Below, piece after piece: positions 55,009 to 64,000 of a stretch of DNA of 64,000 nt. A program made the position numbers and the translations under genes. Position 1 is the stretch's first letter; each line of letters starts with the position of its first letter. The notes beneath the pieces were generated by a model, which did no database searches, was not told the origin of the DNA, and saw nothing but the letters and a program-made list of their open reading frames with translations. The stretch comes from Cronobacter turicensis z3032 (GTDB lineage: Bacteria > Pseudomonadota > Gammaproteobacteria > Enterobacterales > Enterobacteriaceae): NCBI GenBank assembly GCA_000027065.2, contig FN543093.2:3972074-4036073 (forward strand), given 5' to 3'.

Positions 55009-55049
55009 TTGATTTACATCAATAAGCGGGGGTGCTGAATCGTTAAGGT
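55009..55049 (+). promoter_or_regulatory. FNR site and -10 element of nirB
   Basis: TTGATTTACATCAA (55009-55022) matches the FNR consensus TTGAT-N4-ATCAA perfectly. A -10-like TAAGGT (55044-55049) gives a start near 55057, putting FNR at -41.5, the class II position. The sequence through GGTAGGCGGTAATAG is almost that of E. coli. Confidence 0.92.
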
Positions 55050-55080
55050 AGGCGGTAATAGAAAAGAAATCGAGGCAAAA

Positions 55081-57627
55081 ATGAGCAAAGTCAGACTCGC
55101 TATTATCGGTAACGGCATGGTTGGTCACCGCTTTATCGAAGACCTTCTCGATAAAGCCGATCCAGGCCATTTCGACATCACCGTTTTCTGTGAGGAGCCG
55201 CGCATCGCCTATGACCGCGTGCACCTCTCCTCTTACTTCTCCCATCACACCGCTGAAGAGCTGTCGCTGGTCCGCGAAGGCTACTACGACAAGCACGGCG
55301 TGAAAGTGCTGGTGGGCGAGCGTGCGATCACCATTAACCGCCAGGAGAAAGTGATCCACTCCAGCGCCGGGCGCACCGTCTTCTACGACAAACTGATCAT
55401 GGCGACGGGCTCCTACCCGTGGATCCCGCCGATTAAAGGCTCCGAAACCCAGGACTGCTTCGTTTACCGCACCATCGAAGATCTGAACGCGATTGAAGCC
55501 TGCGCGCGTCGCAGCAAACGCGGCGCGGTCGTCGGCGGCGGTCTGCTCGGTCTGGAAGCCGCGGGCGCGCTGAAAAACTTAGGCGTCGAAACCCACGTCA
55601 TCGAATTCGCGCCGATGCTGATGGCGGAACAGCTCGACCAGATGGGCGGCGAGCAGCTGCGCCGTAAGATTGAAAGCATGGGCGTGAGAGTTCACACCAG
55701 CAAAAACACCCAGGAGATTGTCCAGCAGGGCACTGAAGCGCGTAAAACCATGCGCTTTGCCGACGGCAGCGAGCTGGAAGTCGACTTCATCGTCTTCTCC
55801 ACCGGCATCCGTCCGCGCGACAAACTGGCGAAACAGTGCGATCTCGAGATTGCGCCGCGCGGCGGCATCATGATTAACGACCAGTGCCAGACCTCCGACC
55901 CGGATATCTACGCTATCGGCGAATGCGCCAGCTGGAACAGCCGCGTGTATGGCCTTGTCGCACCGGGCTACAAAATGGCGCAGGTGGCGGTCGACCACAT
56001 TCTCGGCAACGCGGGCAACCAGTTTGAAGGCGCGGACCTCAGCGCCAAACTGAAGCTGCTGGGCGTTGACGTCGGCGGCATCGGCGACGCGCATGGCCGC
56101 ACGCCGAAATCACGCAGCTACGTGTTCCTCGACGAAAGCAAAGAGATCTACAAACGCCTTATCGTCAGCGAGGACAACAAAACGCTGCTCGGCGCGGTGC
56201 TGGTGGGCGACACCAGCGATTACGGCAACCTGCTGCAACTGGTGTTGAACGGCATCGAGCTGCCGGAAAATCCGGATTCGCTGATCCTCCCGGCGCACGC
56301 AGGCCAGGGCAAACCGTCTATCGGCGTCGATAAACTGCCGGACAGCGCGCAGATTTGCTCCTGCTTCGACGTAACCAAAGGGGCGCTGATCGCCGCCATC
56401 AACAAAGGTTGTCATACCGTCGCGGCGCTGAAAGCTGAAACCAAAGCTGGCACCGGCTGCGGCGGCTGCATCCCGCTGGTGACTCAGGTGCTGAACGCCG
56501 AACTGGCGAAACAGGGCATCGAAGTGAACAACAACCTGTGCGAGCACTTCGCGTTCTCCCGCCAGGAGCTGTATCACCTCATCCGCGTGGAAGGCATTAA
56601 ATCGTTCGACGAACTGCTGGCGAAATATGGCAAAGGCTACGGCTGCGAAGTCTGTAAGCCGACCGTCGGCTCGCTGCTGGCGTCCTGCTGGAATGAGTAC
56701 ATTCTCAAGCCGCAGCACACGCCGCTACAGGATACTAACGACAACTTCCTGGCGAATATCCAGAAAGATGGCACTTACTCCGTGATCCCGCGCTCTGCTG
56801 GCGGCGAAATCACCCCGGAAGGGCTAATGGAAGTGGGCCGTATCGCCCGCGAATTTAACCTCTACACCAAAATCACCGGCTCCCAGCGCATCGGCCTGTT
56901 CGGCGCACAGAAAGACGACCTGCCGGAAATCTGGCGTCAGCTGATTGCCGCAGGCTTCGAAACCGGCCACGCCTATGCCAAAGCGCTGCGCATGGCGAAA
57001 ACCTGCGTCGGCAGTACCTGGTGCCGTTACGGCGTCGGCGACAGCGTGGGCTTCGGCGTTGAGCTGGAAAACCGCTACAAAGGCATCCGCACGCCGCACA
57101 AAATGAAATTCGGCGTCTCCGGCTGTACGCGTGAATGCGCCGAGGCGCAGGGCAAAGATGTCGGTATTATCGCCACCGAAAAAGGCTGGAACCTCTATGT
57201 CTGCGGCAACGGCGGCATGAAACCGCGCCACGCTGATTTGCTGGCGGCGGATCTCGATAAAGAGACCCTGGTGCGCTATCTCGACCGCTTCATGATGTTC
57301 TACATCCGCACCGCGGACAAACTGACCCGTACCGCGCCGTGGCTGGACAACATGGAAGGCGGCATCGACTACCTGAAACGCGTCATCATCGACGACAAAC
57401 TGGGCCTGAACAGCCAGCTGGAAGCCGAAATGGCGCGTCTGCGCGAAGCGGTAATTTGCGAGTGGACCGAAACGGTCAACGATCCGCAGGCGCAGGGCCG
57501 CTTTAAACACTTCGTGAACAGCGATCGCCGCGACCCGAACGTGCAGGTGGTGCCGGAGCGCCAGCAGCACCGTCCGGCCACGCCGTATGAGCGCATCCCT
57601 GTCACCTTCGTGGAGGAAACCGTATGA
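55081..57627 (+). CDS. nirB: nitrite reductase (NADH) large subunit NirB
   Basis: 848 aa. The FAD/NAD(P)-binding part (~1-390) begins VRLAIIGNGMVGHRF. A BFD-type [2Fe-2S] domain has Cys426, Cys428, Cys460 and Cys463. The C-terminal sulfite/nitrite reductase part binds siroheme and [4Fe-4S] through Cys642, Cys648 (TCVGSTWC), Cys682 and Cys686 (CTREC). It reduces nitrite to ammonium with NADH in the cytoplasm. It starts nirB-nirD-nirC-cysG and overlaps nirD by 4 bp. Confidence 0.98.
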   Translation: MSKVRLAIIGNGMVGHRFIEDLLDKADPGHFDITVFCEEPRIAYDRVHLSSYFSHHTAEELSLVREGYYDKHGVKVLVGERAITINRQEKVIHSSAGRTVFYDKLIMATGSYPWIPPIKGSETQDCFVYRTIEDLNAIEACARRSKRGAVVGGGLLGLEAAGALKNLGVETHVIEFAPMLMAEQLDQMGGEQLRRKIESMGVRVHTSKNTQEIVQQGTEARKTMRFADGSELEVDFIVFSTGIRPRDKLAKQCDLEIAPRGGIMINDQCQTSDPDIYAIGECASWNSRVYGLVAPGYKMAQVAVDHILGNAGNQFEGADLSAKLKLLGVDVGGIGDAHGRTPKSRSYVFLDESKEIYKRLIVSEDNKTLLGAVLVGDTSDYGNLLQLVLNGIELPENPDSLILPAHAGQGKPSIGVDKLPDSAQICSCFDVTKGALIAAINKGCHTVAALKAETKAGTGCGGCIPLVTQVLNAELAKQGIEVNNNLCEHFAFSRQELYHLIRVEGIKSFDELLAKYGKGYGCEVCKPTVGSLLASCWNEYILKPQHTPLQDTNDNFLANIQKDGTYSVIPRSAGGEITPEGLMEVGRIAREFNLYTKITGSQRIGLFGAQKDDLPEIWRQLIAAGFETGHAYAKALRMAKTCVGSTWCRYGVGDSVGFGVELENRYKGIRTPHKMKFGVSGCTRECAEAQGKDVGIIATEKGWNLYVCGNGGMKPRHADLLAADLDKETLVRYLDRFMMFYIRTADKLTRTAPWLDNMEGGIDYLKRVIIDDKLGLNSQLEAEMARLREAVICEWTETVNDPQAQGRFKHFVNSDRRDPNVQVVPERQQHRPATPYERIPVTFVEETV

Positions 57628-57950
57628 GTCAGTGGAACACGATTTGTTCGCTCGATGAGATTATCCCGGCGACCGGCGTTTGCGCGCTGGTCGGCAAAAA
57701 CCAGGTGGCGATTTTCCGCCCGCGCGCGAATGACGAGGTTTACGCCATCAGCAACATCGACCCGTTCTTTGAGGCCAGCGTGTTGTCGCGCGGCATCATC
57801 GCCGAACATCAGGGCGATTTATGGGTGGCGAGCCCGCTGAAAAAGCAGCGCTTCCGCCTGCGCGATGGGCTGTGTATGGAAGATGAAAGCCGTTCAGTGG
57901 CGCACTTTGAGGCGCGCGTGAAGGAGGGTCAGGTACAGGTGAAGGCGTAA
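57624..57950 (+). CDS. nirD: nitrite reductase small subunit NirD
   Basis: 108 aa, as in E. coli. It has a Rieske-like fold but no CxH/CxxH cluster ligands, as is normal for NirD of this type. It partners NirB. Its ATG lies within the nirB stop region (4-bp overlap), so translation is coupled. Confidence 0.97.
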   Translation: MSQWNTICSLDEIIPATGVCALVGKNQVAIFRPRANDEVYAISNIDPFFEASVLSRGIIAEHQGDLWVASPLKKQRFRLRDGLCMEDESRSVAHFEARVKEGQVQVKA

Positions 57951-57962
57951 CGCAAAAAGGCA

Positions 57963-57988
57963 GGCGGGTGGCGCTTCGCTTACCCGCC
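57963..57988 (-). repeat. REP-like element 1 in the nirD-nirC gap
   Basis: GGCGGGTGGCGCTTCGCTTACCCGCC is an imperfect palindrome; its minus strand reads GGCGGGTAAGCGAAGCGCCACCCGCC. The core GGRTAAGCGNAGCGC recurs in element 2 in the opposite orientation. It starts 13 nt after the nirD stop. Confidence 0.75.
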
Positions 57989-58014
57989 CCGGATGCCGGT
58001 CTTCTGACACCCCA

Positions 58015-58042
58015 GGGTGGATAAGCGCAGCGCATCCATCCC
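58015..58042 (+). repeat. REP-like element 2 in the nirD-nirC gap
   Basis: GGGTGGATAAGCGCAGCGC followed by ATCCATCCC is an imperfect palindrome sharing its core with element 1 but inverted, 26 bp away. The pair has the head-to-head layout of a BIME. The remaining 58043-58255 stretch has a small hairpin CGCCCTT-CGC-AAAGGGCG (~58070) and no gene. Confidence 0.75.
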
Positions 58043-58255
58043 GGTTTTCAAATAGCAATAACCGCCCTTCGCAAAGGGCGTTGTAAAGCAGAGAGGCTCA
58101 AGCCTCCGCTTATGAAAAGCGTCATCGGCGTTTGCATTACAGGGACGCCCGTTACGGACAACAACAATTACGCGCGCAACAAACAGCGCGCCGCTCTGAA
58201 TCACCTTTTTCGTTTCTTAATTTTTTACTTTCACTCACTTTTTAGGATAACCACT

Positions 58256-59059
58256 ATGTTTACCGACACGATCAATAAGTGCGCGGCCAATGCGGCCCGC
58301 ATCGCTCGCCTCTCGGCAAATAATCCTCTGGGCTTCTGGGTCAGCTCCGCGATGGCGGGCGCTTACGTCGGGCTCGGCATTATTTTAATTTTCACCCTCG
58401 GCAATCTGCTTGACCCTTCCGTTCGCCCGCTGGTGATGGGCGCCACGTTCGGCATCGCGCTGACTCTGGTTATCATCGCCGGTTCCGAGCTTTTCACCGG
58501 CCACACGATGTTTCTGACGCTCGGCGTCAAAGCGGGCACCATCAGCCATGGTCAGATGTGGGCAATCCTCCCGCAGACCTGGCTTGGCAATCTGGTCGGC
58601 TCGGTGTTTGTCGCGCTGCTTTACAGCTGGGGCGGCGGCAGCCTGCTGCCGGTCGACACCAGCCTCGTCCATACCGTCGCGCTCGCAAAAACCAGCGCGC
58701 CGGCGATGGCGCTGTTCTTTAAAGGCGCGCTGTGCAACTGGCTGGTGTGTCTCGCTATCTGGATGGCGATCCGCACCGAAGGGGCGGCGAAATTTATCGC
58801 CATCTGGTGGTGTCTGCTGGCCTTTATCGCTTCGGGCTATGAGCACTCCGTCGCTAACATGACGCTGTTCGCGCTCTCCTGGTTTGGTCATCACAACGAG
58901 GCTTTCACGCTTAGTGGTATCGGCCATAACCTCTTGTGGGTAACCCTCGGCAATACCCTCTCTGGCGCCGTGTTCATGGGTTTGGGTTACTGGTATGCTA
59001 CCCCGAAAGCGGAGCGCCCGCAGCCTGCCGCCCACACCGCACCAGAAACCGCCCGTTAA
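58256..59059 (+). CDS. nirC: nitrite transporter NirC (FNT family)
   Basis: 267 aa from the ATG at 58256 (MFTDTINKCAANAARIARLSA); the longer frame from 58112 runs through the repeat-bearing gap and is rejected. It has six membrane helices of the formate/nitrite transporter fold, with the pore signatures GSELFTGHTM and GALCNWLVCLA. It moves nitrite across the inner membrane. It is followed after 21 nt by cysG. Confidence 0.97.
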   Translation: MFTDTINKCAANAARIARLSANNPLGFWVSSAMAGAYVGLGIILIFTLGNLLDPSVRPLVMGATFGIALTLVIIAGSELFTGHTMFLTLGVKAGTISHGQMWAILPQTWLGNLVGSVFVALLYSWGGGSLLPVDTSLVHTVALAKTSAPAMALFFKGALCNWLVCLAIWMAIRTEGAAKFIAIWWCLLAFIASGYEHSVANMTLFALSWFGHHNEAFTLSGIGHNLLWVTLGNTLSGAVFMGLGYWYATPKAERPQPAAHTAPETAR

Positions 59060-59080
59060 GCCCGATAAGAAGGATACGCC

Positions 59081-60454
59081 GTGGATCACCTGCCGATATT
59101 TTGTCAGTTACGTCATCGCGCCTGCCTGCTGGTCGGCGGCGGCGATGTCGCAGAACGTAAGGCGCGTCTGCTGCTGGAGGCAGGCGCTGCGCTTACGGTC
59201 AACGCGCTCGCGTTCGCGCCGCAGTTTGAAGCCTGGGCTGAACAGGGCATGCTGCGCCTGGCGCAGGGCGAGTTTGACGCCACGCTTCTTGATGAGTGCT
59301 GGCTGGTGATCGCCGCGACGGATGACGACGCGGTGAATAATCAGGTCAGCGAGGCTGCCGAAGCGCGGCGTATCTTCTGCAACGTGGTGGATGCGCCGAA
59401 ACAGGCGAGCTTCATCATGCCGTCGATTATCGACCGCTCGCCGCTGATGGTGGCCGTCTCTTCCGGCGGCACGTCACCGGTGCTGGCGCGCCTGCTGCGT
59501 GAAAAGCTCGAAGCGCTGCTTCCGCAGCACCTCGGCAAGGTCGCCGGTTATGCCGGGCAACTGCGCCGTCGCGTGAAGCAAACCTTCGCCTCTGTCAGTG
59601 AGCGCCGCCGCTTCTGGGAAAAATTCTTCGTGAACGACCGCCTCGCGCAGTCGCTTGCCAATGACGATGAACAGGCCGTCGCCCGTATTACCGAAACGCT
59701 GCTGAGCGAACCGCTTGATGACCGCGGCGAAGTCGTGCTGGTAGGCGCCGGGCCTGGCGATCCGGGTTTGCTGACGCTCAAAGGGCTCCAGCAGATCCAG
59801 CAGGCGGATATCGTGGTCTACGACCGCCTGGTGTCCGATGAGATTATGAATCTGGTGCGCCGCGACGCCGATCGCGTGTTTGTCGGCAAACGTGCGGGCT
59901 ATCACTGCGTGCCGCAGGAGGAGATCAACCAGATCCTGCTGCGCGAAGCCCAGCGCGGCAAACGCGTTGTGCGCCTGAAAGGCGGCGATCCGTTTATCTT
60001 CGGGCGCGGCGGCGAGGAGCTGGAAACGCTCTGCGACGCAGGCATTCCTTTCTCCGTGGTACCTGGCATCACCGCGGCGTCGGGCTGTTCAGCCTACGCC
60101 GGGCTGCCGCTGACCCACCGCGATTACGCCCAGAGCGTGCGTCTGGTCACCGGGCATCTGAAAAACGGCGGTGAGTTTGACTGGCATAATCTCGCCGCGG
60201 AAAAACAGACGCTGGTGTTCTACATGGGGTTAAACCAGGCCGCGGCTATTCAGGAAAAACTCATCGAACACGGTATGGATCCACAGATGCCGGTGGCGCT
60301 GGTCGAAAATGGCACCAGCGTAAAACAACGCGTCGTTACCGGTGTTCTGACCGAGCTTGGCGCGCTGGCGCAGCGTGTGGAAAGCCCAAGCCTGATTATC
60401 GTCGGCCGCGTTGTGGCGCTACGCGATAAGCTCAACTGGTTCTCGTCTAAATAA
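59081..60454 (+). CDS. cysG: siroheme synthase CysG
   Basis: 457 aa, as in E. coli, from a GTG start at 59081 preceded by AAGGAT. The N-terminal part (~1-113) is the NAD-dependent precorrin-2 dehydrogenase/ferrochelatase (VGGGDVAERK), and the C-terminal part (~216-457) is uroporphyrinogen-III methyltransferase (LVGAGPGDPGLLTLKG, RLKGGDPFIFGRGGEE). It makes siroheme for NirB and for sulfite reductase. It follows nirC in the nir operon. Confidence 0.98.
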   Translation: MDHLPIFCQLRHRACLLVGGGDVAERKARLLLEAGAALTVNALAFAPQFEAWAEQGMLRLAQGEFDATLLDECWLVIAATDDDAVNNQVSEAAEARRIFCNVVDAPKQASFIMPSIIDRSPLMVAVSSGGTSPVLARLLREKLEALLPQHLGKVAGYAGQLRRRVKQTFASVSERRRFWEKFFVNDRLAQSLANDDEQAVARITETLLSEPLDDRGEVVLVGAGPGDPGLLTLKGLQQIQQADIVVYDRLVSDEIMNLVRRDADRVFVGKRAGYHCVPQEEINQILLREAQRGKRVVRLKGGDPFIFGRGGEELETLCDAGIPFSVVPGITAASGCSAYAGLPLTHRDYAQSVRLVTGHLKNGGEFDWHNLAAEKQTLVFYMGLNQAAAIQEKLIEHGMDPQMPVALVENGTSVKQRVVTGVLTELGALAQRVESPSLIIVGRVVALRDKLNWFSSK

Positions 60455-60463
60455 TCTCTTCTC

Positions 60464-60490
60464 AGGCCAGCGCCGCTGGCCTCAAAATTT
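60464..60490 (+). terminator. cysG terminator-like hairpin
   Basis: AGGCCAGC-GCC-GCTGGCCT (60464-60482) is followed by CAAAATTTCTTT, 10 nt after the cysG stop. The T tract is not immediate, so strength is uncertain. Confidence 0.7.
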
Positions 60491-62079
<1,589 letters not shown>

Positions 62080-62100
62080 CCCTGTCTGGAGAGTTGTTTC

Positions 62101-63123
62101 ATGCTGAATATCGATAAAAGCACCGTGGATTTCCTGGTCACCGAAAATATGGTTCAGGAAGTGGAGAAGATTCTGGAGAAGGATGTGCCCCGCGTGCACG
62201 CCATCGTGGATGAGATGATCAACCGCGGCATCGACCGCATCTATTTCGTCGCCTGCGGCTCGCCGCTTAACGCGGCGCAGACGGCGAAGCACCTGGCGGA
62301 CCGTTACTCGAGCCTTCAGGTTTACGCGCTTTCCGGCTGGGAGTTCTGCGACAACACGCCGCACCGCCTCGATGCGAAATGCGCGGTGATTGGCGTCTCC
62401 GACTATGGCAAAACCGAAGAAGTGATCAAAGCGCTGGCGCTGGGCGCCGCCTGCGGCGCGCTGACCGCCGCGTTCACCAAGCGCCCGGACAGCCCGATTG
62501 TACAGGCCGCCGAACATGTGGTGGCGTATGAAGCTGACTGCATCTGGGAAATCCACCTGCTGCTCTGCTACAGCGTGGTGCTGGAGATGATCACCCGCCA
62601 GGCGCCGCACGCCGAGATCGGCAAAATCAAAAACGACTTGCGCAAGCTGCCGCAGGCGCTGGGCCATCTGGTGCGCACCTGGGAAGACAAGGGTCGCCAG
62701 CTCGGCGAGCAGGCGTCGCAGTGGCCGATGATCTACACCGTCTCCGCGGGCCCGCTGCGTCCGCTTGGCTACAAAGAAGGGATCGTGACGCTGATGGAGT
62801 TCACCTGGACGCACGGTTCGGTGATTGAGAGCGGCGAATTCCGCCACGGGCCGCTGGAGATAGTCGAGCCGGGCGTGCCGTTCCTCTTCCTGCTTGGCAA
62901 TGATGAGAGCCGCCACACCACCGAGCGCGCTATCCGCTTTGTGCGCGAGCGTACCGATAACGTCATCGTTATCGACTACGCGGAGATTTCCCAGGGGCTG
63001 CACCCGTGGCTCGCGCCGTTCCTGATGTTCGTGCCGATGGAGTGGCTCTGCTACTACCTCTCCATCTACAAAGACCACAACCCGGACGACCGTCGCTACT
63101 ACGGCGGCATTGTCGAGTATTAA
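62101..63123 (+). CDS. frlB: fructoselysine 6-phosphate deglycase FrlB
   Basis: 340 aa, as in E. coli. Two SIS domains (~30-160 and ~195-320); the sugar-phosphate loop ACGSPLNAAQTAKH is visible near residue 52. It splits fructoselysine 6-phosphate into lysine and glucose 6-phosphate in the cytoplasm. The kinase FrlD that makes its substrate would lie past the right edge. Confidence 0.95.
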   Translation: MLNIDKSTVDFLVTENMVQEVEKILEKDVPRVHAIVDEMINRGIDRIYFVACGSPLNAAQTAKHLADRYSSLQVYALSGWEFCDNTPHRLDAKCAVIGVSDYGKTEEVIKALALGAACGALTAAFTKRPDSPIVQAAEHVVAYEADCIWEIHLLLCYSVVLEMITRQAPHAEIGKIKNDLRKLPQALGHLVRTWEDKGRQLGEQASQWPMIYTVSAGPLRPLGYKEGIVTLMEFTWTHGSVIESGEFRHGPLEIVEPGVPFLFLLGNDESRHTTERAIRFVRERTDNVIVIDYAEISQGLHPWLAPFLMFVPMEWLCYYLSIYKDHNPDDRRYYGGIVEY

Positions 63124-63130
63124 TCCCCTG

Positions 63131-63153
63131 CCCGGCCTCTGCGGGGGGCCGGG
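63131..63153 (+). other. intercistronic hairpin between frlB and frlC
   Basis: CCCGGCC (63131-63137) pairs with GGCCGGG (63147-63153) around a CTCTGCGGG-type loop. No T tract follows. It lies between the frlB stop and the AAGGAGAAGGG ribosome-binding site of frlC and may modulate stability rather than end transcription. Confidence 0.6.
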
Positions 63154-63176
63154 ACATTCATGCAAGGAGAAGGGTT

Positions 63177-64000
63177 ATGAAAACGGGTATGTTTACCTGC
63201 GGGCATCAGCGACTGCCGCTGGAGCACGCCTTTCGCGACGCGCACGAACTGGGCTATGACGGGCTGGAGCTGTGGGGCGGCAGGCCGCACGCGTTTGCGC
63301 CGGATCTTAAAGCAGGCGGCATTCGCCAGGTGAAAGAACTGTCGCGCGTTTATCAGATGCCGATCATCGGCTACACGCCGGAAACCAACGGCTATCCCTA
63401 TAACATGATGCTGGGCGACGAGCGGATGCGCCGCGAAAGCCTCGACATGATCAAGCTCGCCATGGAGATGGCCAAAGAGATGGACGCGGGCTTTACAATG
63501 ATCTCCGCCGCCCACGCGGGCTACCTCACCGGGCCTGACGCTATCTGGCACCGCCTCGCCGATAACCTGCGCGAGCTGTGCGAGGTCGCCGAAGATATCG
63601 GCATCGACCTGCTGCTGGAGCCGCTCACGCCTTATGAATCCAACGTCGTGTGCAACGCTAACGACGTGTTGCGGGCGCTCTCAATGGTGCCGTCGCCGCG
63701 CCTCTACAGCATGGTGGACATCTGCGCGCCGTTTGTGCAGGGCGAGCCGGTGATGAGTTACTTCGACAAGCTCGGCGATAAGCTGCGCCATCTGCATATC
63801 GTCGACAGCGATGGCGCAAGCGACAGCCACTACATCCCCGGCGAAGGCAAAATGCCGCTGCGTGAGCTGATGCGCGACATCATCGATCGCGGCTACAACG
63901 GCTATTGCACTATTGAGCTGGTCACCATGTACATGAACGAGCCGCGGCTTTACGCCCGCCAGGCGCTGGCGCGCTTTCGCGACCTGCTGCCAGAGGAGGC
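63177..64000 (+). CDS. frlC: fructoselysine 3-epimerase FrlC (3' end outside window)
   Basis: The reading frame starts at the ATG at 63177 (MKTGMFTCGHQRLPLEHAFRD) after AAGGAGAAGGG and is open for 274 codons to the window edge. E. coli FrlC is 276 aa, so only a few residues are missing. It has a xylose-isomerase-like TIM barrel with the metal ligands in EPLTPYES, MVDICAP, HIVDSDG and CTIELVT. It interconverts fructoselysine and psicoselysine. Confidence 0.94.
   Translation, partial: MKTGMFTCGHQRLPLEHAFRDAHELGYDGLELWGGRPHAFAPDLKAGGIRQVKELSRVYQMPIIGYTPETNGYPYNMMLGDERMRRESLDMIKLAMEMAKEMDAGFTMISAAHAGYLTGPDAIWHRLADNLRELCEVAEDIGIDLLLEPLTPYESNVVCNANDVLRALSMVPSPRLYSMVDICAPFVQGEPVMSYFDKLGDKLRHLHIVDSDGASDSHYIPGEGKMPLRELMRDIIDRGYNGYCTIELVTMYMNEPRLYARQALARFRDLLPEE

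Overview
The window is a stretch of enterobacterial chromosome. It carries the conserved E. coli-type order from an rrnD-like rRNA operon through the alpha, spc, S10 and str ribosomal-protein operons and on to crp, nir, cysG and the frl operon. Protein sequences are close to E. coli throughout (Crp looks essentially identical), but the DNA outside the ribosomal operons is GC-richer. A nadV-prs-nrtR cassette sits between yheS and yheT, where E. coli has nothing. Together with the REP-like repeats and overall gene content this suggests a member of the Cronobacter/Franconibacter/Siccibacter/Enterobacter group. I cannot fix genus or species without a 16S search.

Layout. 1-1486: 16S rRNA, minus strand, missing its last ~57 nt at the window edge, then its P2 and P1 promoters. 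1963-6272: yrdA(+) facing yrdB-aroE-tsaC-yrdD-smg-dprA(-). 6402-11219: def-fmt-rsmB-trkA-mscL(+). 11170-12279: arfA-zntR-yhdN(-). 12397-15253: alpha operon. 15400-20930: spc operon. 21097-26052: S10 operon. 26431-27638: orphan short prepilin peptidase, bfr and bfd. 27816-32218: str operon, followed downstream in E. coli fashion on its other side by tusBCD-yheO, fkpA, slyX, slyD, yheV-kefB-kefG. 38978-46416: yheS, the NAD salvage cassette, yheT-yheU-prkB. 46464-53301: yhfA, crp, yhfK, argD, pabA, fic-yhfG, ppiA. 53577-60454: tsgA, nirBDC-cysG. 60739-64000: frlA-frlB-frlC, the last open at the right edge.

How the parts work together. Most of the window is translation: ribosomal proteins, RNA polymerase alpha, SecY, EF-Tu, EF-G, formyl-Met synthesis and removal, 16S and tRNA modification, and ribosome rescue. 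Classical autoregulatory sites (S4, S8, S7 and L4 targets) can be placed by position and sequence. The right part is metabolic: NirB/NirD reduce nitrite in the cytoplasm, NirC moves nitrite, and CysG makes the siroheme NirB needs; the nir promoter has clear FNR and NarL/NarP sites. The frl genes take up and break down fructoselysine. NadV plus a dedicated short PRPP synthetase form a nicotinamide-to-NMN salvage module, most likely controlled by the divergent Nudix-type regulator NrtR through three near-identical TGTC-N5-GACA palindromes.

I found no prophage, insertion sequence, tRNA or CRISPR array. I see no strong case for a wholly new system. The best second looks are the NrtR-controlled NAD cassette with its three operators, the arfA non-stop hairpin, the Fic protein with a degenerate active site beside an intact-looking antitoxin, the stranded short prepilin peptidase, and several strong uncatalogued intercistronic hairpins.
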